The notes under the pieces were generated by a model that worked only from the letters and a program-made list of their open reading frames with translations, did no database searches and was not told where the DNA came from. Shown one piece after another: positions 7,361 through 14,974 of a stretch of 28,435 nucleotides of DNA. This DNA is from CAZRIT01 sp964600225 (lineage in GTDB: Bacteria; Bacillota; Clostridia; Christensenellales; CAG-138). The stretch covers positions 1 to 28,435 of the forward strand of contig CAZRIT010000020.1 in the NCBI GenBank assembly GCA_964600225.1. Direction: 5' to 3'. The position numbers and the translations under genes are program-made. Each line of letters starts with the position of its first letter. The first letter of the stretch is position 1.

Positions 7361-9097
7361 ATGAAGAAACTGATCGCATTGCTTTTGGCCCTTGCGATGG
7401 TCGTCGGCGCGATTGCATGTGCAAAGCCGGAAGCCCCCGCAGCCCCCGCGGCCCCCGCATCCCCTGCAACCCCCGCGGAACCGGCCAATCCCTTGCCGGA
7501 TTGGGCTCCGTACGACGAGATGATCGCCACCATCAAGAGCACCACCGATTTTGCAGAACGTGCAAAGTTGATGCATGAGGCGGAAGATTACCTGATGGAT
7601 AACGGCGCCATCCTGCCCATCTATTACTACAACGACCTGTACATGATGAAGCCGGGTATCGAAGGGTTTTATTCCAACCCCTACGGCACCAAGTACTTTA
7701 TGTACACCACCTTCGGCGACGTCACCACGCTGCGCGTCAACCTGGCTTCCGAGCCCGATCGTCTGGATCCCGCTCTGAACAGCTCCGTTGACGGTGCCTG
7801 CCTGGCGGCCAACAGCTTCGGCGGCCTGTACACCTACGACAACACCGGCGCCGTGATCCCCAACTTTGCCGAAAGCTATGAAATGTCCGAAGACGGCTTG
7901 ACCTACACCTTCAAACTGAAGGCCGGCCTCAAGTGGTCCGACGGCTCCGACCTGACGGCAGAAGACTTCGTCTATTCCTGGAAGCGTGGCGCCAGCGCCG
8001 AGACGGGCGCCGACTACGCCTACATGTTCAACGTGATCGCCGGCTACGGCTCGGATGAGGGCATTCAGGTTTCCGCGCCCGACGCCACCACCGTCGTCGT
8101 CACGCTGGCCGCGCCCTGCGCGTACATGCTCGACCTCGTTGCGTTCCCGACCTACTTCCCCGTCAAGAAGGACGTTGTTGAAAACGCCAAGGGCTATAAG
8201 GATGCCGCCGGCGCCATCATCGATGCAGGCGCATGGGCAACCGAAGCGGGCTTCGTCTCCAGCGGCGCGTATGTGCTCAAGGAGTGGAAGCACAACGAAT
8301 CCATGGTCTACGAAAAGAACCCCAACTGGTATGATGCCGCCAACGTCAAGATCGAACGCATTGAGTTCATGCTCTCGGCCGACGATACCGCCATCTATAC
8401 CGCATACCAGAATGGCGACCTCGACTTCATCGACACCGTACCGACCGATGAAATCGCCAACCTGATCGCCACCAACAACCCCGAGTTCTACGTCATCGAC
8501 GAGCTCGGCACCTACTACATCTGCTTCAACGTCAAGTCCCCGTTGTTCGAGGGCAAGACCGCCGAGGAAGCTGCCAACATGCGTAAAGCGTTCGGCCTGC
8601 TGGTCGATCGTCAGTACATCATCGATACCGTCGGCCAGACCGGGCAGAAGCTTGCCACAAGCTTCATCCCCGCCGAGATGCTCGATGGCGCAGGCGGCGT
8701 GTTCAAGGATGCCGCCAACTGGTCTTACCCCAATGGCGCCGATGGTTACTACGGTGAGGAAGTGGACGAGGAAGGCGCAATCGAAATGCTCGAAGCCGCA
8801 GGCTTCAAGTTTGTCGATGGCAAGCTGGATCCCTCCACGCCCATCAGCTTTGAGTACCTGACCAACGAGTCCTCCGGCCACGTCGCCATCGCGGAGTGCG
8901 TCCAGCAGGATCTCGCGGTCATCGGCATCAACATGACCATCAAGTCGATCGACTGGGATACGTTCCTTGCAGAGCGTAAAGCCGGCAACTACGACATCGC
9001 GCGTAACGGCTGGATTGCGGACTTCAACGATCCCATCAACATGCTTGAAATGTGGACCACCGACAGCGGCAACAACGATTGCCAGTTCGGCAGATAA
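7361..9097 (+). CDS. oppA: OppA-like oligopeptide-binding lipoprotein, apparently circularly permuted (578 aa)
   Basis: Solute-binding lipoprotein (SBP_bac_5, PF00496) that would deliver peptides to OppBCDF. The signal peptide is MKKLIALLLALAMVVGAIAC with the lipid Cys at 20, then an Ala/Pro repeat linker (21-46). Residues 48-120 (YDEMIATIKSTTDFAERAKL, MHEAEDYLMDNGAILPIYYY, then GFYSNPYGTKYFMYTTF) read as the segment that normally ENDS proteins of this family. Only at 121 does the usual beginning appear (TTLRVNLASEPDRLDPALNS). The protein then runs in normal order (FAESYEMSEDGLTYTFKLKA, ..., RNGWIADFNDPINMLEMWTT) and stops at NNDCQFGR, exactly where the missing last ~75 residues should follow. 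Total length without linker is normal, so nothing is lost: the order is changed. Start ATG follows GAGGAGG; a stem-loop follows 23 bases after the stop. A real permutation or an assembly join between tandem copies are both possible. Confidence 0.9.
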   Translation: MKKLIALLLALAMVVGAIACAKPEAPAAPAAPASPATPAEPANPLPDWAPYDEMIATIKSTTDFAERAKLMHEAEDYLMDNGAILPIYYYNDLYMMKPGIEGFYSNPYGTKYFMYTTFGDVTTLRVNLASEPDRLDPALNSSVDGACLAANSFGGLYTYDNTGAVIPNFAESYEMSEDGLTYTFKLKAGLKWSDGSDLTAEDFVYSWKRGASAETGADYAYMFNVIAGYGSDEGIQVSAPDATTVVVTLAAPCAYMLDLVAFPTYFPVKKDVVENAKGYKDAAGAIIDAGAWATEAGFVSSGAYVLKEWKHNESMVYEKNPNWYDAANVKIERIEFMLSADDTAIYTAYQNGDLDFIDTVPTDEIANLIATNNPEFYVIDELGTYYICFNVKSPLFEGKTAEEAANMRKAFGLLVDRQYIIDTVGQTGQKLATSFIPAEMLDGAGGVFKDAANWSYPNGADGYYGEEVDEEGAIEMLEAAGFKFVDGKLDPSTPISFEYLTNESSGHVAIAECVQQDLAVIGINMTIKSIDWDTFLAERKAGNYDIARNGWIADFNDPINMLEMWTTDSGNNDCQFGR

Positions 9098-9120
9098 GAC
9101 CACACCATTCATGGCAACAT

Positions 9121-9148
9121 GCGGGCGCTTCCTTCGGGGAGCGCCCGC
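9121..9148 (+). terminator. Stem-loop after oppA
   Basis: GCGGGCGCT pairs with AGCGCCCGC, with an inner CC-TTCG-GG tetraloop stem. It lies 23 bases after the oppA stop. The following U tract is poor (TGCGTTCC), so it is a likely but not certain terminator, or an mRNA 3' stabiliser. Confidence 0.65.
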
Positions 9149-9187
9149 TGCGTTCCAAGCCTTATCCGCATTTTTTAAGGAGGCACC

Positions 9188-9928
9188 ATGGAATTTGACG
9201 CATTGTACGATATGATATTCAAACGCAAGTCCGTCCGCCGCTACGACCCCGCGCTGCATCTTTCGCAGGCGGAGCTGAACGACATCGAGGCGCAGTTAGG
9301 CAAGCTCAAGCCGCTCGTTGGCGATATCAAGCTATCCTACCGCATCGTCAAGCGCGAGGAAACCACCTGCAAAATCGGCGAATACTGCCTGTTGATTTAC
9401 AGCGAACAAAAGCCGCGCTATCCGGAAAACGTCGGCTATGTGCTGGAGCAGTTGGATTTGTATCTGGCCGCGCACGATATCGGCGCGTGCTGGTACGGCT
9501 ACGGCAAAACCCCGCAAAAGGCGGATGGCGACCGACCGTTTGCCATCATGATCGCCTTTGGGAAAAGCAGGCCCACGGATTTCCGCAAGGATTACACCAA
9601 GGCCGCGCGCAAGCCCCTCGACGTCATCTGGGACGGTACCCTTGCCCTTGACGCAGCCCAAGACGCGCGCATGGCGCCCAGCGCGGTCAACTCCCAGCCG
9701 TGGCGCGTGGTTGCCCGGGCAGACGAGCTGAAGGTCTTTCGCGCGGCGCGCCTGACAAGGCTCGCCTTAGGCTATTTCAACCAAATCGATATGGGCATAT
9801 ACCTGTGCTTTCTGGAGCTGGCGCTCACGCACCACGGCTATCGATTCACGCGCACGCTGCCCGATGCGCCCGCAGGCGGAGCCATGCTCCCCGTGGCGGA
9901 CTATCGGATTGCACGCGAGGACGCATAA
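9188..9928 (+). CDS. Nitroreductase-family protein (TM1586 type, 246 aa)
   Basis: A probable FMN-dependent oxidoreductase of the nitroreductase fold. The N-terminus YDMIFKRKSVRRYDPALHLS matches the family's 'R.S.R.f....i' FMN phosphate site. EQLDLYLAAHDIGACWYGYG (about residues 84-103) and MAPSAVNSQPWRVV (about 161-174) are the other FMN-site motifs. FNQIDMGIYLCFLELALTHH is the helix after it. The layout, with two half-domains each contributing one motif, corresponds to the putative TM nitroreductase group (PF14512), whose substrate is unknown. The ATG follows AAGGAGG by 6 bases. It lies 90 bases after oppA, in the same direction but beyond the stem-loop, so separate or read-through transcription is possible. 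No electron partner is nearby. Confidence 0.85.
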   Translation: MEFDALYDMIFKRKSVRRYDPALHLSQAELNDIEAQLGKLKPLVGDIKLSYRIVKREETTCKIGEYCLLIYSEQKPRYPENVGYVLEQLDLYLAAHDIGACWYGYGKTPQKADGDRPFAIMIAFGKSRPTDFRKDYTKAARKPLDVIWDGTLALDAAQDARMAPSAVNSQPWRVVARADELKVFRAARLTRLALGYFNQIDMGIYLCFLELALTHHGYRFTRTLPDAPAGGAMLPVADYRIAREDA

Positions 9929-9961
9929 GGACAGGGGTACGGTTTTTCTTGCTCTTTTTGA

Positions 9962-9989
9962 CTTACTCTTTTTTGAAAAAAAGAGTAAG
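9962..9989 (+). terminator. Near-perfect palindrome after the nitroreductase gene
   Basis: CTTACTCTTTTTTG is followed by AAAAAAAGAGTAAG, 13 of 14 positions paired. It is AT-rich and lies 33 bases after the nitroreductase stop. It also marks the left edge of the 103-bp tandem repeat array, whose GAGTAAG word is its right arm. Confidence 0.5.
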
Positions 9990-10280
9990 CAGAAAAAACA
10001 TATAAATTCTGTCAGTAAAACTTCATTGCCTTGCGTTGCTGCATGACAATTTGTGAAGTTTTCTTTCGGTTCCTTTTTGAAAACAGAGTAAGCAGAAAAA
10101 ACATATAAATTCTGTCAGTAAAACTTCATCGCCTTGCGTTGCTGCATGACAATTTGTGAAGTTTTCTTTCGGTTCCTTTTTGAAAAAAGAGTAAGCAGAA
10201 AAAACGCATAAATTCTGTCAGTATAACTTCATTGCCTTGCGTTGCTGCATGACAATTTGTGAAGTTCTTTCGGTTCCTTT
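9975..10280. repeat. Three tandem copies of a 103-bp intergenic repeat
   Basis: GAGTAAGCAG recurs at 9983, 10086 and 10189, exactly 103 bases apart. The units are nearly identical, differing at a few bases such as CATATAAA against CGCATAAA and TCATTGCC against TCATCGCC. Each holds an inverted pair AACTTCA...TGAAGTT (10019-10060, 10122-10163, 10225-10266) around CCTTGCGTTGCTGCATGAC, and ends in CTTTCGGTTCCTTT. No sizeable ORF is conserved through the units. They lie between convergent genes, flanked by palindromes at 9962-9989 and 10273-10300. This looks like a non-coding hairpin repeat element amplified in tandem. Confidence 0.9.
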
Positions 10281-10300
10281 CTTTTGCAAAAGAAAGGAAC
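10273..10300. terminator. Perfect 28-bp palindrome, probable bidirectional terminator
   Basis: GTTCCTTTCTTTTG is followed by its exact reverse complement. It closes the repeat array and lies 32 bases beyond the stop of the convergent minus-strand PaaK-like gene. AAAAGAAAGGAAC is repeated directly afterwards (10302-10314). T-rich arms in both directions suit a shared terminator. Confidence 0.55.
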
Positions 10301-10331
10301 TCAAAAGAAAGGAACGCCACGTCCCCGTTCT

Positions 10332-11699
10332 TTAGGCCATATTGACAATGTGCTTGAACTTCCCGCTGATCGGGTGCTGCTTGGGCAGCTCGTCGGAGAG
10401 CGTGATATCCGCCTGCGGCGCGCCGTACGAGGACAAAAACGCCGTAAGCGCCGCCTTGGCCGCCAAAAATGCAGCCTGCCGATCCAGCCCGTCCGCAGGC
10501 TCCAGCCTCAGCTCCAGTCGGTTGTGCGGGTGCACGGCAAGCTGGAACCTGCGCAGGGCGTGCACCTCCTTGAGCACCGCGTACACCGCAAGCGGCGGCA
10601 CCTTGCACACGTTCACGCCATCGGTCAAAATCAGCATATCGTCCGTGCGGCCCTCCAATTCCAGCCATGGCGAGGGGTTGCCGCACGGGCACGGCTCGTG
10701 ATGCATCACCACGCGGTCGGTTACCTCATAGCGGATATACGGCTGGGCATAGTTGTAGAGGTTGGTCAGCAGAATCTTATCCGACTGCACTCCGTCGGGC
10801 ACGGGGCGGTTCCGGCTGTCCACGGGCTCGACGATCAGCCAGTCGTCGTTGATGTGAAAATGCCGTTCTGTGCATTCGCACGCCACGGTGCCACCCTCCG
10901 TGCAGCTATACGACGTTTGCACATAGCACGCGAACGTCTCGGCCAGGCGCTCGCGCAGCGCGTCGGAGAGGTATTCCCCGCCCGTCATGATGATCACGGG
11001 AGAGATGTGCAGCCTGCCCGCAAGCGCCTCGTCGATCAGCAGCTCCAGATTGCTCGGGTACCCGCCGAGCATGGCGGGTTGGAAGGCGTTGAGCTCGGCG
11101 ACGATCCGTTCCATGGGCAGCAGGGCGCTGGTGACCGCAAACTGCCGCTTTTTCCACGGCATTTTCACCAGCCTTGCGCGCACGGAGCCGTTGCTCAGGT
11201 AGAAACCGCCCGTGGCGAACACGCCGATGCTCCTGCCGCCCCGCCTGATGAACGCGCGCATGTCCGAGGGCCTTGCATAGGAGCGCATGGCGGCGATGGC
11301 GCCCATGACGTTGTTGGCGTTGTCGTCATAAATGGCCACCAATGGGTTGCCCGTGGAGCCGCTGGTGGTGAATACCAGATATTTATTTTGGTACTTGCGG
11401 CCAACGTTGTCGAGATTTTCCATAAACGCCGTCAGCCCCGCAAGCGTCACGCCGCGATCGGTCGGCCACTCGTCAAAGTGCGCCATCAGCGCCCGCTTGC
11501 TGACCGCGGGCAGATCGTTTAGCTCGCACGTTTGCGGATCGATATCCCGATACAGGCGCTGATAATAGGGACTGTTCTCCTTGGCGAACGTTATGATATC
11601 CTGTAACCGCCGCTGCCGCAGCGCGGCCCGCTCCGCCTCCGACATGTTGCGGTAGGCGCTGCACTGCCGCATGGCGTTGAGCATCCCGATTCGTTTCAC
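10332..11699 (-). CDS. PaaK/CapK-like adenylate-forming enzyme (phenylacetate-CoA ligase family, 455 aa)
   Basis: A member of the adenylate-forming superfamily that would activate a carboxylic acid as acyl-AMP and pass it to CoA or another acceptor. The N-terminal part has RRLQDIITFAKENSPYYQRL, common to PaaK/CapK. The ATP loop is FTTSGSTGNP (about residues 109-118). GGYPSNLELLID and IIMTGGEYLSDALRE form the middle. TSYSCTEGGTVACEC gives the A5-like region, then YIRYEVTDRV and LEGRTDDMLI precede the hinge. The C-terminal lid ends at FKHIVNMA. CECTERHFHIN and CPCGNP are Cys-rich stretches. The start overlaps the stop of the upstream CDP-alcohol phosphatidyltransferase by four bases, so the pair is translated together. 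Substrate unknown; true phenylacetate catabolism is unlikely because no paa genes are present. Confidence 0.85.
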   Translation of the reverse strand: MKRIGMLNAMRQCSAYRNMSEAERAALRQRRLQDIITFAKENSPYYQRLYRDIDPQTCELNDLPAVSKRALMAHFDEWPTDRGVTLAGLTAFMENLDNVGRKYQNKYLVFTTSGSTGNPLVAIYDDNANNVMGAIAAMRSYARPSDMRAFIRRGGRSIGVFATGGFYLSNGSVRARLVKMPWKKRQFAVTSALLPMERIVAELNAFQPAMLGGYPSNLELLIDEALAGRLHISPVIIMTGGEYLSDALRERLAETFACYVQTSYSCTEGGTVACECTERHFHINDDWLIVEPVDSRNRPVPDGVQSDKILLTNLYNYAQPYIRYEVTDRVVMHHEPCPCGNPSPWLELEGRTDDMLILTDGVNVCKVPPLAVYAVLKEVHALRRFQLAVHPHNRLELRLEPADGLDRQAAFLAAKAALTAFLSSYGAPQADITLSDELPKQHPISGKFKHIVNMA

Positions 11700-12253
11700 A
11701 ATGCTTCCTCCTTTTGCTTTCGTAAGCCTTCATACAAGCCCCTGCAATCCGCCGACGGCTGATCGACGATGCATTGGATCAGCAATTCCTCTACGGAGGC
11801 CGTGCTCGCCACGGCGCACACCAATGCGACCGCCGCCGTTTGGTTCCACACCGTCAATAGGACAGGCGCAGCATACAGCGCCAGCCCCGCCAGCTTGTTG
11901 GCATGGGTATGCAGGCACAAAACCCTGCTTTGCCGCGCCCAACCGACCGCCACGGAGCCAATGCGCACCGCGGCGACGGACGCAACCCACCCGTACATCC
12001 ATATCGGCAGCCTGAGCGTCGGCAGCAATCGATACAGCAACACCCCGATCACCGCCGCATCGGCTGCGCTATCGAGCAAAGCGCCGTGCGCCGAAACCGC
12101 GCGCATGCGCCGCGCAAGCCAGCCATCGGCCACGTCGGTAAGCCCGCACAGGGCATAGAGCACAAAAAACGGCTTGGACAGCGGCGCAGCAAACAGCATT
12201 GCCGCCGCCAGCGCCATGCGGCAAAGAGTAAGCGCGTTTGGCAAGCGCCGCAT
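11696..12253 (-). CDS. CDP-alcohol phosphatidyltransferase family membrane enzyme (185 aa)
   Basis: An integral membrane enzyme that would transfer a phosphatidyl or similar group from a CDP-linked lipid to an alcohol, as in phosphatidylglycerol-phosphate or cardiolipin synthesis. The family motif D-x2-D-G-x2-A-R-x8-G-x3-D-x3-D is complete: DVADGWLARRMRAVSAHGAL then LDSAADA (about residues 40-66), with all four Asp. The N-terminus LPNALTLCRMALAAAML is the classic family opening. About five or six membrane helices. ATG at 12253 is chosen because GAGGGG lies 7-12 bases upstream and the family N-terminus starts there. It overlaps the PaaK-like gene by ATGA. PgsA, ClsA-like or a specialised lipid head-group enzyme are all possible; the short C-terminal tail after the last helix is charged. 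Confidence 0.88.
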   Translation of the reverse strand: MRRLPNALTLCRMALAAAMLFAAPLSKPFFVLYALCGLTDVADGWLARRMRAVSAHGALLDSAADAAVIGVLLYRLLPTLRLPIWMYGWVASVAAVRIGSVAVGWARQSRVLCLHTHANKLAGLALYAAPVLLTVWNQTAAVALVCAVASTASVEELLIQCIVDQPSADCRGLYEGLRKQKEEAL

Positions 12254-12293
12254 GGTTTGCCCCTCCCCCGTCAGCCCGGATGCATCTTGTTTC

Positions 12294-12322
12294 AGTATAC
12301 CGTATCCCCATGCTTTTCTCAA
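12294..12322 (-). promoter_or_regulatory. Promoter of the CDP-alcohol transferase/PaaK-like pair
   Basis: On the minus strand, TTGAGA (12322-12317), a 17-base spacer and TATACT (12299-12294). It gives a leader of about 35 bases before the ATG at 12253. No gene is seen in the 12323-12465 stretch before it. Confidence 0.7.
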
Positions 12323-12465
12323 CCCGCGGCGGCATACGGGCGAACACACGGACTGTCCATGGACGCCAAACAAACGGGCGCGGAGCAATCGGTTTCGGCA
12401 TAGGCCGAGAATGCAAAACCGAGTTCGGGTTTGCGCGGTGCGCCCAAGGCGATGGGAGTATGCAG

Positions 12466-12490
12466 AAAGGAGGGGTGCGTCCCCTCCTTT
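12466..12490 (-). terminator. Terminator of gap
   Basis: AAAGGAGGGG pairs perfectly with CCCCTCCTTT around a 5-base loop, 26 bases after the gap stop on the minus strand. It ends in CCTTTCTGC. It separates gap from the downstream lipid gene pair. Confidence 0.75.
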
Positions 12491-12515
12491 TGTTGTGCAA
12501 TCCCGTGTCCGTGGG

Positions 12516-13538
12516 TTACCTGTCGCCGCAGGTTGCCGCCACATGATACAGCAAATCGAGCGCCTTGGCGCTGTAGCCCCACTCGTTATCATACCAGGCC
12601 AGCAGCTTGACAAAATTGCCGTCCAGCATGATGCCCGCGTTTTCATCGAATATGCAGGTGTGCGTATCGCCGCGCATATCGGAGGAGACCACCTCGTCCT
12701 TGACGTAGGTCATGATGCCCTCCATGTAGGTGTGCGAGGCTTCCTCAATCACGCGGCAGATTTCATCATAGGTGGTGTGGGTGGCAAGCCGCGCCGTCAG
12801 ATCCACCACGGAGACGTCGTTGACGGGCACGCGGAACGACATGCCCGTGAGCTTGCCGTTGAGCTCAGGGATGACCTGCCCCACGGCCTTGGCCGCGCCC
12901 GTGGACGAAGGAATGATATTGTTGATGACCGAGCGGCCCGTGCGCCAATCGCGCCCCGCGCGCGCATCGACGGGCTTTTGCTTGGACGTGGCGGAGTGGA
13001 TGGTGCTCATCAGCCCCTGCACGATGCCGAAGTTATCGTGCACCACCTTGGCCAGCGGCGCCAGGCAGTTGGTGGTACAGCTTGCGTTGGATACGACATT
13101 GTACTCGGGGTCGTATTGCTCCTGATTGATGCCCATGACGAACGTGGGCGTTTCGGCATCCTTGGGCGGCGCGGTCAAAACGACCTTCTTGGCGCCGTGG
13201 TTGAGGTGCCCGCTTGCAAGCGCCGTGGTGTTGAACGCGCCCGTGGACTCTATGATGTACTCCGCCCCGCTGTCGTTCCACGGAATCAGCGAAACATCGG
13301 ACTGGCTGAACACATTGATGCGCTTGCCGTTGACAAGCAACGCATCGGGCTCGGCCTCGATGCTGCCGTTGAAGCGGCCGAAAATCGAATCGTACCGCAT
13401 TAAATATGCCATATAGGCCGTGTCGGCCCGCCGCAGATTGAGCCCGCGTACCGCAAACCGCTCGGGCTGATCCAAAGCGATGCGCAGCACCGTCCTGCCG
13501 ATTCTGCCGAATCCGTTGATGCCGATTTGAACTGTCAA
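12516..13538 (-). CDS. gap: Glyceraldehyde-3-phosphate dehydrogenase, possibly NADP-preferring (340 aa)
   Basis: Cytoplasmic enzyme that interconverts glyceraldehyde-3-phosphate and 1,3-bisphosphoglycerate. The Rossmann loop is INGFGRIGR (residues 7-15). The catalytic Cys is C154 in SNASCTTNCLAP and the base is H181 in TIHSATSKQ. The phosphate-site residues in NNIIPSSTGAAKAVG and MSFRVPVNDV are present. WYDNEWGYS ends the catalytic domain. Odd: the strand after the Rossmann fold reads GLNLRRAD (32-39), where NAD-dependent enzymes have an Asp after Asn; here Leu35 is followed by two Arg. The usual Pro near 188 is also replaced (DARAGRDW). In known GapB-type enzymes changes at these places go with NADP use. 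The start is TTG at 13538 with GGGGGA upstream. No pgk or tpi neighbour is present. Confidence 0.93.
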   Translation of the reverse strand: MTVQIGINGFGRIGRTVLRIALDQPERFAVRGLNLRRADTAYMAYLMRYDSIFGRFNGSIEAEPDALLVNGKRINVFSQSDVSLIPWNDSGAEYIIESTGAFNTTALASGHLNHGAKKVVLTAPPKDAETPTFVMGINQEQYDPEYNVVSNASCTTNCLAPLAKVVHDNFGIVQGLMSTIHSATSKQKPVDARAGRDWRTGRSVINNIIPSSTGAAKAVGQVIPELNGKLTGMSFRVPVNDVSVVDLTARLATHTTYDEICRVIEEASHTYMEGIMTYVKDEVVSSDMRGDTHTCIFDENAGIMLDGNFVKLLAWYDNEWGYSAKALDLLYHVAATCGDR

Positions 13539-13678
13539 AGTCCCGTCCCCCTATTGTCGATTACTTACACATATCTGCGCAATTGGTTTCATTGTCACAA
13601 ATTGCTCCCTGATGATACCAGACGGGAGTAACGCTTGTCAATGCGCGAGCGCGCCGTAATCGTTTCCGACATTGCGCG

Positions 13679-14929
13679 TCAATACCGATCCAGCTCGTTG
13701 CCGTAGCAATCGTACAGCATGGCGATATCCTGCTTGCTCTTGTGCCAGGGGTTCTCCTCGCCGATAAACCGATAATCGCCCGCGCCGCCCGCAGCCGCCA
13801 CCGTCACGGTCTTGCCCGCGGGGATGACGCTGCCGACGGGGAAGCAAAACGCCTGCCCGCCGCGCTCGGAAAACAGCAGAAAGCCCGATACATCGGCGTC
13901 CGCGCCGTCGTTGCGGATTTGGGCAAGCTGCGAAACGTTATCCACCGATACGATGGAAAGCTGCGCCTCCGCCCTTGGCCGCGGCGGGTTGGTCACGCTC
14001 ATCAAGCCGCCTGTCACCGTCAGCAGCGCGCCGACGTCGAACCGCTCCGTTACATGCACCTCCGCCCCCGCCAGCGCCGCCGGCACGCGCGGGTTGGCGG
14101 AGTTGGCGTCCACGCCCGTATCGGTGGGGATAAACGCCAGCGCGGGGCGTACCAGCGCGCCGAACGCATCGCTTGTGGCGTCGGGGTTGCCGTGGTTGCC
14201 GACCTTGAGCACATCCGCCTTCAAATCCGCGCCCGCGTCGATCAGCGTCTGCTCCTCGGCAAACTGCATATCCCCCGTAAACAGCAGCGTGCGGCCGTTG
14301 ACGGACAGCCGTAATATTAGGGAATTGTCGTTATCGTCGTCGGCGTTGTAGGCAATCGGCCCAAGCACCTTAACGTCCACGCCGCCCGTGAGCGGCACGG
14401 TGTTGCCCGCGCTGAGCCGCGTCAAGGGGATTGAAAGCTTTTGGGCAAGGACATCAATCTTGTTCTCGCCGTTCTTCTTGTTTTCGGAAATCTGCGCCGC
14501 GTAGAGCCTGCCAACGGGCATGTAGCTGCCCAGCGCCTCCATGCCGCCGATGTGATCGCTGTGGGTGTGCGTCAAAAACACCGCGTCAAGCGCTTGCACC
14601 CCCATCACCTTAAGCGCGCCGAACAGCTGCGGCAGGCTCGTATCCTCGCCCGTATCGATTAAGAAGCTGCGCCCGTCGATGGTCAGCAGCGTCGCATCCG
14701 CACGGCCCACGTTGATAAACAGCACCGTTACTTGATGCGCATCGGCCTGCGGCACGGGCGTGGCGGCGGCCGCTGCGCCATCCGTGACCGATGCGGGCGA
14801 AACGGTATGGATGGCGATGGGCGCGCTCGTCGGCGTCGGCTCCGCGGCGGGCGCAGCCTGCTTGCAGGCCGTGCCGCAGCACAGAACCGCCGCAATCAGC
14901 ATCCAACTCAGAATACATCGTTTACGCAT
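13679..14929 (-). CDS. Metallo-beta-lactamase-fold lipoprotein with lamin-tail-like C-terminal domain (416 aa)
   Basis: A surface-anchored metallohydrolase related to the ComEC/Rec2 beta-lactamase-like domain. The signal peptide ends in a CGTAC lipobox with Cys22, followed by an Ala/Pro/Thr-rich linker to about residue 62. The hydrolase domain starts at HQVTVLFINVGRADATLLTI. Its metal site is H121-x-H123-x-D125-H126 in FLTHTHSDHIGG, with RTLLFTGDMQ and VLKVGNHGNPDA as later motifs. After about residue 300 comes a beta-rich region (LSIVSVDNVSQLAQIRNDGA ... FPVGSVIPAGKTVTV) that resembles a lamin-tail domain (LTD), a pairing known in secreted nuclease-like proteins. Substrate may be DNA or another phosphodiester. 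The ATG at 14929 has only a weak ribosome site. It follows the LRR lipoprotein gene by 45 bases. Confidence 0.85.
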   Translation of the reverse strand: MRKRCILSWMLIAAVLCCGTACKQAAPAAEPTPTSAPIAIHTVSPASVTDGAAAAATPVPQADAHQVTVLFINVGRADATLLTIDGRSFLIDTGEDTSLPQLFGALKVMGVQALDAVFLTHTHSDHIGGMEALGSYMPVGRLYAAQISENKKNGENKIDVLAQKLSIPLTRLSAGNTVPLTGGVDVKVLGPIAYNADDDNDNSLILRLSVNGRTLLFTGDMQFAEEQTLIDAGADLKADVLKVGNHGNPDATSDAFGALVRPALAFIPTDTGVDANSANPRVPAALAGAEVHVTERFDVGALLTVTGGLMSVTNPPRPRAEAQLSIVSVDNVSQLAQIRNDGADADVSGFLLFSERGGQAFCFPVGSVIPAGKTVTVAAAGGAGDYRFIGEENPWHKSKQDIAMLYDCYGNELDRY

Positions 14930-14974
14930 ATGCCATCCAACTCTCCGATCCGATTGTATGCCCCGGTGTATGCC

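Noticed and set aside
7076..9259. Long open frame on the minus strand opposite oppA
   Set aside because: It mirrors the GC-rich codons of oppF and oppA, has no recognisable domain and crosses three real genes.
9975..10280. Possible CRISPR array
   Set aside because: The 103-bp units are joined without unique spacers and no cas gene is present.
12254..12465. Possible gene between the lipid pair and gap
   Set aside because: Open frames here have no ribosome site or family pattern; the stretch holds the promoter of the lipid gene pair.
13595..13612. Possible Rex operator upstream of gap
   Set aside because: Only one TTGTGA half-site is present; the second half does not match TCACAA.
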